DNA of 64,000 nt from a virus. The stretch's first letter is position 1. Every line of letters begins with the position of its first letter. Under the pieces are notes generated by a model. It did no database searches. It was not told the DNA's origin and saw nothing but the letters and a program-made list of their open reading frames with translations. The stretch is from IMG/VR virus record IMGVR_UViG_3300042351_000704, positions 1 to 64,000 of that record; one strand, written 5' to 3'. A program made the translations under genes and the position numbers. Positions 1-6,872 of the stretch are shown piece after piece.

Positions 1-39
1 GATAAGGGGGTGTTATCTGGGGGGGTCTATTTTCCTAGG

Positions 40-117
40 GTGCAAATTTGACCCCTATATCATATCTATATTATTCTCTCTATATATTACTATGTTATAC
101 GTATCAAATTTGATCCC
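40..117. promoter_or_regulatory. Paired CAAATTTG palindromes (possible operator)
   Basis: A perfect 12-nt palindrome, ATCAAATTTGAT, lies at 103-114. A related copy, TGCAAATTTGAC, lies at 41-52. Both are followed by CCC. They flank a very AT-rich stretch of about 50 nt upstream of the first gene. Two copies of a palindrome around AT-rich DNA is a common operator layout, but no binding protein is identified, so function is inference. Confidence 0.3.
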
Positions 118-204
118 ATGGAAAGTGGGGTAGATTCACGGGTTATTCACAAAGGGGGCTTCTTTATAGAGGTATGTAGAACAAGGATTTATATTTACAC
201 TCCT

Positions 205-396
205 ATGGAACAAATCATTTACACCGACCTCCAGGCTCTTATAGAGATGTACAAAGTGGGGGATCTCCCGGATCAGATGGCCTACGCCTATTATATTAAG
301 CCAGGACAGGCTGCTTTTATACACATAGACGAGCTTAAAAGGGCCGTTATGATGGAAAACATCTACCCCGCAGCAAATAACCAGCGGGGGAAATAA
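205..396 (+). CDS. Small hypothetical protein (63 aa)
   Basis: Not recognised. The frame is open from 118, but the ATG at 205 is preceded by ACTCCT, giving the CCTATGG context used by many genes in this window, and a TATGTAGAAC promoter-like element lies just upstream at about 173-182. I therefore prefer the shorter 63-aa form; the longer form would be 92 aa. The protein is compact and mixed alpha/beta, with no signal peptide or membrane segment. It precedes the regulator gene and is separated from it by a 145-nt gap. Confidence 0.55.
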   Translation: MEQIIYTDLQALIEMYKVGDLPDQMAYAYYIKPGQAAFIHIDELKRAVMMENIYPAANNQRGK

Positions 397-415
397 AAAG
401 CTTACCTTGTAGGCA

Positions 416-470
416 TTAGTTACCAAATGGTTACTTAGTTACCGGCAAAATATATATAGTGTTGTAGAGC
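416..470 (+). promoter_or_regulatory. Promoter-like region with direct repeats upstream of the HxlR-type gene
   Basis: TTAGTTACC occurs at 416-424 and again at 435-443, 19 nt apart. It is followed by an AT-rich run and TTGTAGAG (451-469), which resembles the other promoter elements in this window. The repeats are suitable as regulator-binding half sites and lie just upstream of a regulator gene, so autoregulation is a reasonable inference. Confidence 0.35.
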
Positions 471-541
471 TTGTAAGCAGCAAACTATCTAGTTATTTCG
501 GTGTTAGACCACAACCTTGTCATACACCACCATGAAAGTTT

Positions 542-967
542 ATGCTTATATCATTTGTACTCAACACAGGTGCCGAAATCCTCGGCAAGAAATGGAGAGC
601 TGTTATTATATGGCATCTAAAAGACGGACCCTGCAGATTTTCCGAACTTAAAAAAGAGATTCCAGGTATATCTGTTAAAGTGCTTTCCGAAGTGCTTAAG
701 GAAATGGAAGATAACTACCTGATTACGCGCACACAGTATAACACAATCCCCGTAAAGGTTACATACGAAATACATGAAGATGCTGTTGGCTTTTTAGAAG
801 CAAACATTGTATGCACTATACGCATTGCTGAATTTGTCCTTAAACATTCTAAACGCCTGGAAGTGCCAGAAGAGATATACGCAGAGCTGGTTCCCTGGGC
901 GAAAAAACACAAAGTGTTCATTGAACAAACTTCTATTTCTACACAAGGAAAGAAAGATACTAATTAG
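542..967 (+). CDS. HxlR-family winged-helix transcriptional regulator
   Basis: 141 aa, the usual size for HxlR/MarR-like winged-helix regulators. The family signature is clear: a GKKW start to the DNA-binding domain (residues 15-18), a CRFSELKKEIPGIS segment (31-44) and the recognition region KVLSEVLKEMED (46-57), followed by the ITRTQYNTIPVKVTYEI wing (61-77). HxlR proteins act as dimers that bind DNA and respond to small molecules or redox state; no ligand can be inferred here. The first two cysteine positions typical of redox-sensing members are absent apart from Cys31. Direct repeats at 416-443 may be its operator. It stands alone, with gaps on both sides. Confidence 0.85.
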   Translation: MLISFVLNTGAEILGKKWRAVIIWHLKDGPCRFSELKKEIPGISVKVLSEVLKEMEDNYLITRTQYNTIPVKVTYEIHEDAVGFLEANIVCTIRIAEFVLKHSKRLEVPEEIYAELVPWAKKHKVFIEQTSISTQGKKDTN

Positions 968-1094
968 TAACTTACCAACCTCTCCAGAATAATCCTACTA
1001 GTTTTTTTGCCTATCTCTACATGATGTAAGATATTTGTCCCCCGTTAATTCACAAGGCGTGTATAAGTGATCCTATTCTTATAAAGGTCTACAA

Positions 1095-1140
1095 TATAAA
1101 TTTGTAGAGTTTAAACCTTTTAAGTATATTATACTATACA
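1095..1140 (+). promoter_or_regulatory. Promoter region, two overlapping elements
   Basis: TATAAATTTGTAGAG at 1095-1109 contains TAAATTTG, an exact match to the Bacteroidota -7 element TAnnTTTG. A second element, AGTATATTATA, at about 1123-1133 matches the core of the phage promoter motif seen at 33.53 kb. Together they could serve both the host sigma factor and a second specificity. They lead into the first gene of the 1.1-6.1 kb operon. Confidence 0.5.
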
Positions 1141-1148
1141 CCCCACCT

Positions 1149-1358
1149 ATGGAAAACCAAGAACAAGAACAAGCGTTATCGCATTTTAGAGAAACCAAGA
1201 ACAAGTACGGTCAAAGAGTTTATGTTCCCGTTGTCGATGTCAGAGATGGCTTAGCGGAGCGTGCCCTTGCTATGCAAATCCTGAAAGCAGCCAACAAATC
1301 CAAGTACATGAACTTCTCCGAGTACCATGTTTCTAAGAAAAAACCAGCTACCCTATGA
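1149..1358 (+). CDS. Hypothetical protein (69 aa)
   Basis: Not recognised. A small, charged, probably helical protein with a Gln/Glu-rich N-terminus and a basic C-terminus. It begins at ATGG in the CACCTATGG context and is the first gene of the long operon. Its stop overlaps the next start (ATGA), indicating translational coupling. Confidence 0.65.
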   Translation: MENQEQEQALSHFRETKNKYGQRVYVPVVDVRDGLAERALAMQILKAANKSKYMNFSEYHVSKKKPATL

Positions 1359-1660
1359 GTATAAGTCCTGTGCACACGTGCAAAATCCACTGTCACACCA
1401 TTGATCCCTCCAAACTGGAGCTGATGGGTATGCAAGATGACCCCGGCAAATGGATGCCCTTTGCCTTTTTGTTAGATAACATCGTGTCCTGCAAACTAGC
1501 CAGTGATGACGAAGAGTTGTTGGTATGCAACTGCACTACGGTGTTTACAACAGACGGAGATACATACATCATCGACACCCTGTTTGAAGACTTTGAACCA
1601 AAGTTCAGAAACTATTTTGAAGAGATGGCAGGTTACAATCCACTGCCAGCTGAATTATAA
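1355..1660 (+). CDS. Hypothetical protein (101 aa)
   Basis: Not recognised. It has several Cys and His residues (Cys9, His12, His14 and a later CNC) that could bind metal, and an acidic C-terminal half. It overlaps the upstream gene by 4 nt and is followed after 23 nt by the next gene, so it belongs to the same operon. Confidence 0.65.
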   Translation: MSISPVHTCKIHCHTIDPSKLELMGMQDDPGKWMPFAFLLDNIVSCKLASDDEELLVCNCTTVFTTDGDTYIIDTLFEDFEPKFRNYFEEMAGYNPLPAEL

Positions 1661-1683
1661 AACCCCTATAAAAACCAACGAAC

Positions 1684-2034
1684 ATGTCAGAAGAAATTAA
1701 CCAAGAGCAAACTGCTCCCTCAAAAGAAAAGATCCTGGAGTTTTTTAACGACCAGATCGATGTCAAGAAAGTACAATACGAATTACAGGAGCTGAACACT
1801 AAGCTTGCTGTTGCCCGTGCAGAAGAACTGAAAGCCCTCGCTTTTATTGCTCAGATGACACAGGAGAAAACAGAAACTCCGTATGAAGGCGGTCAGCCGC
1901 ACACCATTACCCAGGAAGACATGGATGCAAATCCAGAGCTTGCTGAACAAGGTATTAAGGTGGGAGACGAAGTGCTTATTCCTACAGAAGAACCTAAACC
2001 CTCTAACAAAAAACGTGGCTTAAAAACCAAATAG
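1684..2034 (+). CDS. Hypothetical coiled-coil protein (116 aa)
   Basis: Not recognised. Residues about 15-65 form a heptad-like, Leu/Ala/Glu-rich helix consistent with a coiled coil. The C-terminus is Pro-rich and ends in a basic tail (KKRGLKTK). The leader is A/C-rich (AAAACCAACGAACATG) with no Shine-Dalgarno sequence. It sits between unknown gene 1355 and the acetyltransferase gene. Confidence 0.6.
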   Translation: MSEEINQEQTAPSKEKILEFFNDQIDVKKVQYELQELNTKLAVARAEELKALAFIAQMTQEKTETPYEGGQPHTITQEDMDANPELAEQGIKVGDEVLIPTEEPKPSNKKRGLKTK

Positions 2035-2038
2035 CGAG

Positions 2039-2470
2039 ATGACCACCCTGTATAAGCTCCGGGATTACAAAGAAACTTTCAAGTTTGAAAAAGAGCATCC
2101 AAAGCAACTGCGCTGGGATGACAAGTATAAACTCTACACACTCACCCAGACAGATAATGTCCAGGGTATATGGCTGAAGGATAAGACAGAGCTCGTTGCT
2201 GAGATGATTGTCACCTACACATCCAAGAACGTAGCACACATTGACTCATTCACTGTATTACCATCACACCGTGGAAAAGGCCTGGGCCATGCGCTAGTCA
2301 AACTAACCCTTGACTGGGCCATTGACCTAGAGTACGAATATATCACAGGAGAAGCAAGGCTTGGAGCAAGCTGGAAGATTTTTAAAACATTTGGAGCAGA
2401 AGAGATTTTGTTATACAAAGACTGGAACAGCACAGGGGAGGACTACGTGAGCTTCAAAATCAAATTGTAA
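2039..2470 (+). CDS. GNAT-family N-acetyltransferase
   Basis: 143 aa. The acetyl-CoA-binding motif A is present: VLPSHRGKGLGHAL, with the R/Q-x-x-G-x-G/A-type loop at residues 78-83 preceded by the HIDSFTV beta-strand. GNAT enzymes transfer acetyl from acetyl-CoA to amines on proteins, peptides or small molecules; the substrate is not apparent. It lies 4 nt after the coiled-coil gene and overlaps the next start by 1 nt (TAATG). Phage GNAT proteins sometimes modify host polymerase or defence factors, but nothing here shows that. Confidence 0.8.
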   Translation: MTTLYKLRDYKETFKFEKEHPKQLRWDDKYKLYTLTQTDNVQGIWLKDKTELVAEMIVTYTSKNVAHIDSFTVLPSHRGKGLGHALVKLTLDWAIDLEYEYITGEARLGASWKIFKTFGAEEILLYKDWNSTGEDYVSFKIKL

Positions 2471-2835
2471 TGGCAATAGTAAACCAGGTAGACAAACGTG
2501 TAAAACTGAGTAATTGGCAGATTGTCAAGTACCAGATCCTTACGCATTGCTACTTATACGACATACCGGTGAGTGACTCAGACCTGAACTGTCTGACACT
2601 GCTGGCTATTATGGGAGAAGTGGAACTCACTTCTTTCTGTAATAAGGCCCATGTGATGAACATCTTTTCTTCCGAGCAGTCCGTAAGGAACTGCCTCACC
2701 AAGGTGGAAAAGAAAAGCCTCATCAAAAAAGAAGGCAAGAACAAAAAGAAAATATACCTCCATCCAGAGATGAAGGTGCACAGCAAGGGTAGCATTCTGT
2801 TAGACTACAAATTTCTAAGCGTTGAAACCAAGTAA
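2470..2835 (+). CDS. Putative winged-helix DNA-binding protein (121 aa)
   Basis: No family is recognised with confidence. The middle of the protein reads like a winged helix: a helix around SSEQSVRNCLTKVEKKSLI as recognition helix, then a basic wing KKEGKNKKKIYLHP. Proteins of this shape act in replication initiation (RepL-like) or transcription in related phages. It overlaps the GNAT gene by 1 nt and the IHF-like gene by 14 nt, so these DNA-associated genes are co-translated. Confidence 0.6.
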   Translation: MAIVNQVDKRVKLSNWQIVKYQILTHCYLYDIPVSDSDLNCLTLLAIMGEVELTSFCNKAHVMNIFSSEQSVRNCLTKVEKKSLIKKEGKNKKKIYLHPEMKVHSKGSILLDYKFLSVETK

Positions 2836-3241
2836 GGCTAAACAGTTTATACCGGAAGTGGCCGCTGAACTTGAGATGAGTGAAGATGCAGTGACGGCTA
2901 TCATCAATTTTTACTGGGAAGAAGTGAGAAAGTCTCTGTCGGGACTGAAGCATTCAAGAGTACACCTCACCAACCTGGGAGACTTTGTGATTAAGCACTG
3001 GAAACTGGATGATAAGATTGACAAGCTGGAGCGTTTTGAAGAAAACAACCGGCTGAAAGGTATGCAGCAAATGACGGCCAGGTTTAAAACCGTAGAAACC
3101 CTTTATGATCTGAATAACCTGAAAGCCATCATGGCAGAAGAAAAACAACGGGCAGAGTTTATCAAACTACATAAAAAGACAACACATGTCAATACAAGAG
3201 AACATAATCCGAATATGGAAGAACAAGGGACAGATCATTGA
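2822..3241 (+). CDS. IHF/HU-like DNA-binding protein
   Basis: 139 aa. The N-terminal 60 residues match the HU/IHF fold: two helices (FIPEVAAELEMSEDAVTAIINFYWEEVRKSL region), then the turn and beta segment VHLTNLGDFVIK (47-58), equivalent to the conserved V-x-L-x-x-F/L-G-x-F-x-V strand. HU/IHF proteins bend DNA and are encoded by crAss-like phages near the structural genes. The C-terminal part is charged and helical instead of carrying a classical beta arm. The start is TTG; the next ATG (2876) would remove the first helix, so TTG is preferred. It overlaps both neighbours. Confidence 0.7.
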   Translation: MKPSKAKQFIPEVAAELEMSEDAVTAIINFYWEEVRKSLSGLKHSRVHLTNLGDFVIKHWKLDDKIDKLERFEENNRLKGMQQMTARFKTVETLYDLNNLKAIMAEEKQRAEFIKLHKKTTHVNTREHNPNMEEQGTDH

Positions 3242-3515
3242 GGGCATCACCAACAGTGTGTTTAAGCGTGAGGATGTAGAAGAAATTGCACAACAGAGAA
3301 TGCAGGTTTGTATGAATTGTGCACTTTACGATGTGCAAGGTGACGGATGTATGGTGCCCGGCACGCAGCCTTGTTGTAACGAGAAGATGGGTGGATGCGG
3401 ATGTTCTCTTGGGTTTAAAACCAGGTCCTTGTCCAGTGCATGTCCAAAGGGATACTGGGACGCAGAACTGAATGAACATGAAGAAGACCAGCTGAACGAA
3501 AAACTTGCACTCTGA
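3186..3515 (+). CDS. Cys-rich putative zinc-binding protein (109 aa)
   Basis: The central part holds ten cysteines between residues 42 and 85, starting with CMNC and including CC, CGC and a final C-P-K-G. This spacing suggests one or two structural zinc sites. No named family is recognised. The N-terminal 40 residues are helical. It overlaps the IHF-like gene by 56 nt, which is long for this operon, but no later in-frame ATG precedes the Cys-rich part apart from one immediately before it. Confidence 0.65.
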   Translation: MSIQENIIRIWKNKGQIIEGITNSVFKREDVEEIAQQRMQVCMNCALYDVQGDGCMVPGTQPCCNEKMGGCGCSLGFKTRSLSSACPKGYWDAELNEHEEDQLNEKLAL

Positions 3516-3516
3516 C

Positions 3517-3912
3517 ATGCCCATCGAGACCACCGGAGAATGTGTGCGCCTAGAAGTAGTTCACTCTGTATATAAGAACAAGGTGGTCTATGAGCAAATG
3601 CCGGAAGGAGACCTCTTTCCTGTAAAAAAAGAAGTGCTGCATAAACAGATCCGTGTAAAGAAATGGTTTAAGAAAGAAGCCATAACAAGTGTGGAGCAGT
3701 ATGTCACTACCAAAAACACGATAGCTAAGAACCGGTCCATTGTATTTGATAAATATTCAGCCAGGTTTTACGCCACCTACCATACCCCGGAAGAGATCAT
3801 GAACACTATTGATCTGTATTCCAAATCCTATAGAAACCAAATTGGCTTTACCTATGATACTAAGATTTACCCCGCAGGATCACAAATACACCAGCATAAA
3901 AAAAGAAGATGA
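3517..3912 (+). CDS. Hypothetical protein (131 aa)
   Basis: Not recognised. ATG at 3517 follows the upstream TGA by 1 nt; the frame could also start at TTG 3505. The protein is basic in its middle and C-terminus (ends HQHKKRR), consistent with nucleic-acid association, but no domain is evident. Its last 59 nt overlap the start of the nuclease gene. Confidence 0.6.
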   Translation: MPIETTGECVRLEVVHSVYKNKVVYEQMPEGDLFPVKKEVLHKQIRVKKWFKKEAITSVEQYVTTKNTIAKNRSIVFDKYSARFYATYHTPEEIMNTIDLYSKSYRNQIGFTYDTKIYPAGSQIHQHKKRR

Positions 3913-4690
3913 ACGTGATTGGATCAGTGCCACTTCTTTTATCGGAAACTTTAAACAACCCTTTGACGCAGATGCCATAGCCGCAAAAAGCAGCCGCAAG
4001 AAAAACTCTAAGTGGTATGGTATGACTCCTGATGATATCAAAGCAGCCTGGAAAGCAGAAGCCCTTCGTGCTACAACACTGGGCACCTGGTATCACAACT
4101 GCAGAGAGCGTGACCTTTGTGAACTGGAAACTATTGAACGCACTGGTGTCACTGTACCGATTGTAAAACCAATCGAGATAGAAGGTGTCAAGTATTCTCC
4201 CGAGCAAAAACTTTTTGATGGTGTCTATCCGGAACACCTGGTTTATTTAAAGAGTGCAGGCATCTGTGGTCAGTCCGACCTGGTAGAAGTGATTAACGGT
4301 CAGGTGCACATCACCGACTACAAGACCAATAAAGAAATTAAGACAGAAGGATTTACTAACTGGGAAGGCATCACTACTAGAATGTTACCACCGGTGGCGC
4401 ACCTGGATGATTGTAACCTGAATCATTATGCATTGCAGCTGAGCCTGTACATGTTTATGATTTTAAAACACAACCCAAGACTAAAGCCTGGTGTACTTAC
4501 TATCCACCACATCTTATTTGAGACCGTGGGAGAAGATAAGTTTGGTAATCCTATCACTGCCCTGGACACTACAGGTAATCCCATTGTAAAAGATATTGTG
4601 CAATATGACCTGCCTTATTTAAAACAGGAGATTGTTGCACTGCTGCACTGGCTGGAAGATAACCGTGATAAAATAAAAGCCAAGCATTAA
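3854..4690 (+). CDS. PD-(D/E)XK nuclease (RecB/Cas4-like)
   Basis: 278 aa from the ATG at 3854, chosen because ACCTATG is the preferred start context and because the family begins at the beta segment FTPQDHKYTSI; the frame is open back to 3809. Motifs in order: a helix with LGTWYH (residues 76-81), GQSDLVEV with Asp142, and DYKTNK with Asp155 and Lys157, forming the G-x-x-D...D-x-K catalytic core. LNHYALQLSLYMFM matches the QxxxY helix of RecB-type nucleases. Such enzymes process DNA ends in recombination or degrade host DNA, and are widespread in crAss-like phages. Confidence 0.8.
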   Translation: MILRFTPQDHKYTSIKKEDERDWISATSFIGNFKQPFDADAIAAKSSRKKNSKWYGMTPDDIKAAWKAEALRATTLGTWYHNCRERDLCELETIERTGVTVPIVKPIEIEGVKYSPEQKLFDGVYPEHLVYLKSAGICGQSDLVEVINGQVHITDYKTNKEIKTEGFTNWEGITTRMLPPVAHLDDCNLNHYALQLSLYMFMILKHNPRLKPGVLTIHHILFETVGEDKFGNPITALDTTGNPIVKDIVQYDLPYLKQEIVALLHWLEDNRDKIKAKH

Positions 4691-5370
4691 TGAGAGTCTT
4701 GTTTGATCACATCAACGGTTTTGGAAAAGTGAGTGACCAGGATTTTATCTACTCGCAGCCGCATGGTGTGCTAGAAGAAGGGGAGAGTGCAAGTGAAGCA
4801 TTAGCCTGTGGTTGGATACCCTGGGAAGACGCGTGGTATAACCTGAGATCAGTAAGAATAGACTTGAGTGCATACAAGCCTCATGAAACTACACGCAAGA
4901 AAGCAAAGCTTGTTAATGGTGTGTACGAAAAGTTTGAAGATAGTCCTGAGTACAGAGAGCTCTATGAGAAGTATTGCGCTCACCATGGATTTCAACGGAC
5001 GATTACATGGGAACAGTTATTTACCGGTAGCGTAATAAATTATTACTACAACGATAAGCTGATTGGCTATTCTACAGTGGATATATATGAAGATGCCATG
5101 GTAGCTACACAGTTTGTATGGGACTACGCAGAGCCATCACTATCACTTGGAAAGGTAGCACAGATGTATGAGTGTGAAGCTGCAAAAATGATGGGCTGTA
5201 AGCATGTGTACATCCTGGGTGGATACGAGAAGTGTTGTTTATACAAATCTGACTTCTACGGATTTCAGTGGTGGACCGGATCTGTGTGGAGTGAAGATAA
5301 AGACCTATACAAAAAACTTTGCCTGCGCGATGACCAGGCCAAAGTAAACTATGAAGACTATGATACATGA
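4690..5370 (+). CDS. GNAT-fold protein resembling arginyl/leucyl-tRNA-protein transferase
   Basis: 226 aa. The layout suggests the ATE/Bpt aminoacyl-transferase group: an N-terminal LEEGESASEALACGWIP segment followed by WYNLRSVRIDLS; a YNDKLIGYSTVDIYEDAM core strand pair; and a C-terminal HVYILGGYEKCCLYKSDF segment like the Y-L-G-Y-W-I-P-x-C-x-x-M-x-Y-K signature, where G/Y/K positions match and the Pro and Met do not. ATE enzymes attach amino acids to protein N-termini. Divergence at the signature makes activity uncertain; a non-enzymatic or different GNAT is possible. It follows the nuclease gene with a 1-nt overlap. Confidence 0.5.
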   Translation: MRVLFDHINGFGKVSDQDFIYSQPHGVLEEGESASEALACGWIPWEDAWYNLRSVRIDLSAYKPHETTRKKAKLVNGVYEKFEDSPEYRELYEKYCAHHGFQRTITWEQLFTGSVINYYYNDKLIGYSTVDIYEDAMVATQFVWDYAEPSLSLGKVAQMYECEAAKMMGCKHVYILGGYEKCCLYKSDFYGFQWWTGSVWSEDKDLYKKLCLRDDQAKVNYEDYDT

Positions 5371-5554
5371 ACCGCGCAACCGGGTTGAAGTAACCACACC
5401 AAAAGGTGATGGGGTGATATGGCTGGTGACCGACTATGGTCATGAGACCGATACGATTTATACAGTGATCATAAACGCCACCGGAGAGTTCTGGCAGTTT
5501 GCTCACAAAGACATTAAAGCTAAAAAGAACATAACATTTGGAAGAACATGGTAA
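5351..5554 (+). CDS. Hypothetical small beta-rich protein (67 aa)
   Basis: Not recognised. Alternating hydrophobic strands (VIWLVTDY, IYTVIINATGEFWQF) suggest a small beta-barrel of SH3 type. The start overlaps the upstream gene by 20 nt; an in-frame ATG at 5360 is an alternative. It overlaps the next gene by 7 nt. Confidence 0.6.
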   Translation: MKTMIHEPRNRVEVTTPKGDGVIWLVTDYGHETDTIYTVIINATGEFWQFAHKDIKAKKNITFGRTW

Positions 5555-6060
5555 GATTATTTGACATACAGAACGGAAAAGTGATACCCAGTGAACATTG
5601 CTATACATTAGCGTCACTGAAGAAGATTATTGAAGACTATCCGCAGGATTACTCCCGCGTGTACGCGTACATTTTTTACATGACCTGCCCTAACCCGGAC
5701 CTCAATCCATTCTTTGATGTACCGGAGCAAGACAAGGAAGAACTAATCCTGCAGGAAGTGGAAGCAGATTTCTCTACTGATGATGAAACCATTATCAATG
5801 CGATCAAGCTCTGTGAGAAAATGTACCAGACCCCTACGTACAGAGCCTACCAGGGGATTAAGATTGCCCTGGATAACATGGCCACCTTTATGGCTACTGA
5901 GAAACCTACCTCCGGAAGAGACGGATCGGCTACAGCGCTCTTAAGAATTGCAGAACGCTTTGATATGGTGAGACAATCTTTCAAAGGTGTCTACCGTGAC
6001 CTGATCGAAGAGCAGCAATCAACGGTGAGGGGTGGACAAAATCTGGCCTACGATCAATAG
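5548..6060 (+). CDS. Conserved phage protein upstream of terminase (170 aa)
   Basis: No function is established. The C-terminal half is helical with the segment TPTYRAYQGIKIALDNMATFM and then a GRDGSATALLRIAERFDMVRQ stretch. I recall similar proteins next to the packaging genes of crAss-like phages, where a small-terminase role would fit by position. That is inference: no helix-turn-helix can be pointed to with confidence. It is the last gene of the operon starting at 1149 and is followed by a promoter. Confidence 0.6.
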   Translation: MVRLFDIQNGKVIPSEHCYTLASLKKIIEDYPQDYSRVYAYIFYMTCPNPDLNPFFDVPEQDKEELILQEVEADFSTDDETIINAIKLCEKMYQTPTYRAYQGIKIALDNMATFMATEKPTSGRDGSATALLRIAERFDMVRQSFKGVYRDLIEEQQSTVRGGQNLAYDQ

Positions 6061-6063
6061 AAG

Positions 6064-6101
6064 TTGTAGAACTTATTTATAAAAGCTCTACATTTGTAGA
6101 A
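6064..6101 (+). promoter_or_regulatory. Promoter upstream of gene 6114 and the tRNA
   Basis: TACATTTG at 6089-6096 matches the Bacteroidota TAnnTTTG element and is followed by TAGAAC. A TTG-containing element (GTTGTAGAAC, 6063-6072) sits about 22 nt upstream, close to the usual -33/-7 spacing. GTAGAAC itself is duplicated at 6066-6072 and 6096-6102. Confidence 0.55.
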
Positions 6102-6113
6102 CTACAGCGTGTG

Positions 6114-6392
6114 ATGTTGCACGCTAAAAACTTTACGGAAATGACCAAAAACATTACGCCAGTGGCGATCTGGCACAATGAACAAACAGTAAGTGCTGTT
6201 GCTATTCGGTTTTGTTGTATTCAAGATGACCTGGAAACCCAGGCTATTTATTACTACGAACTTAGATCAACAACAGATATAATTACTGCCGGAAACCTCA
6301 CCCTCACAGGAACACCCTATGATGACAGAGATTCCAACCAGTATGTTATGGACTGGGTTGCTTCTCAACTCACGCTGACATACAGCACATAA
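6114..6392 (+). CDS. Hypothetical protein (92 aa)
   Basis: Not recognised. The frame opens at GTG 6111; ATG 6114 is used here, and ATG 6141 is another option. The sequence is beta-strand-rich (SAVAIRFCCI, AIYYYELRS, NLTLTGTPY) with a C-terminal helix, like small virion or chaperone proteins. Its stop ends 1 nt before the tRNA, so the two are probably co-transcribed. Confidence 0.55.
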   Translation: MLHAKNFTEMTKNITPVAIWHNEQTVSAVAIRFCCIQDDLETQAIYYYELRSTTDIITAGNLTLTGTPYDDRDSNQYVMDWVASQLTLTYST

Positions 6393-6393
6393 A

Positions 6394-6476
6394 GCCCTGT
6401 TGGTGAAATGGTAGACACGCTGTCTTCAGGAGGCAGTGTCAGTAATGACGTGAGAGTTCGAATCTCTCATAGGGCA
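6394..6476 (+). tRNA. tRNA-Leu (anticodon CAG)
   Basis: A complete class II tRNA cloverleaf. The acceptor stem GCCCTGT pairs with ATAGGGC (one G-U), and the D-arm is GTG...CAC with AAATGGTAGA between. The anticodon stem CTGTC/GGCAG encloses TTCAGGA, giving anticodon CAG. The variable arm is long (TGTC...GACG), as expected for Leu, and the T-arm is GAGAG-TTCGAAT-CTCTC. The discriminator is A and CCA is not encoded (ACAA follows). It decodes CTG, which is visibly frequent in neighbouring phage genes such as TerL and portal. Confidence 0.95.
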
Positions 6477-6489
6477 CAAATCAACACCT

Positions 6490-6654
6490 ATGAAAGAACA
6501 TCCACCCGTACTCTCTCAATCGGTAGAGCAATTCCTGTCTTTGTACATCATGTCTACGGAGGCTGTGCGGATTACCAGTAACGGTGTGTTCATCCTTAAT
6601 ACGCCTGTTAAGAAACGCAACCGCAGGAAGATGAGTAAAAATAAATCCCTATGA
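6490..6654 (+). CDS. Small basic hypothetical protein (54 aa)
   Basis: A short frame from ATG 6490 (context ACACCTATG) to TGA 6654, which overlaps the next start (ATGA at 6651). The 54-aa product has a hydrophobic, mixed N-terminal part and a strongly basic tail (KKRNRRKMSKNK). It fills the space between the tRNA and gene 6651. No family is recognised; the start context and 4-nt coupling support it as real. Confidence 0.6.
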   Translation: MKEHPPVLSQSVEQFLSLYIMSTEAVRITSNGVFILNTPVKKRNRRKMSKNKSL

Positions 6655-6872
6655 AAAACAACGACTACTTAAATGACTGGGTATTCCACTTTAATCCGTA
6701 TACGGAGATGTGGGCTGCCATTCCCAAAGATCATTACCAGGACTACTGGAATGATTACGCACACGCAGACATTCTGCGTTCTACACACCTAAACACCCTG
6801 ATTGATCTTTTACACAAAAGCAAGGGTGATGTAGAGATGATCCATAGCCTTACCAAAGTGGGTGTTAAGTAA
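6651..6872 (+). CDS. Hypothetical protein (73 aa)
   Basis: Not recognised. Rich in Trp, Tyr and His in its first half (NDWVFHFNPYTEMWAAIPKDHYQDYW), then a Leu-rich helix. It is coupled to both neighbours: it starts in ATGA with the 54-aa gene and ends in TAATG with terL. Position immediately before terL suggests a packaging accessory role, by inference only. Confidence 0.65.
   Translation: MKNNDYLNDWVFHFNPYTEMWAAIPKDHYQDYWNDYAHADILRSTHLNTLIDLLHKSKGDVEMIHSLTKVGVK

Noticed and set aside
957-1015. Terminator after the HxlR-type gene
   Set aside because: There is a T run at about 1001-1007 but no clear G/C-rich stem before it; ACTAATTAGT is an AT-rich palindrome only.
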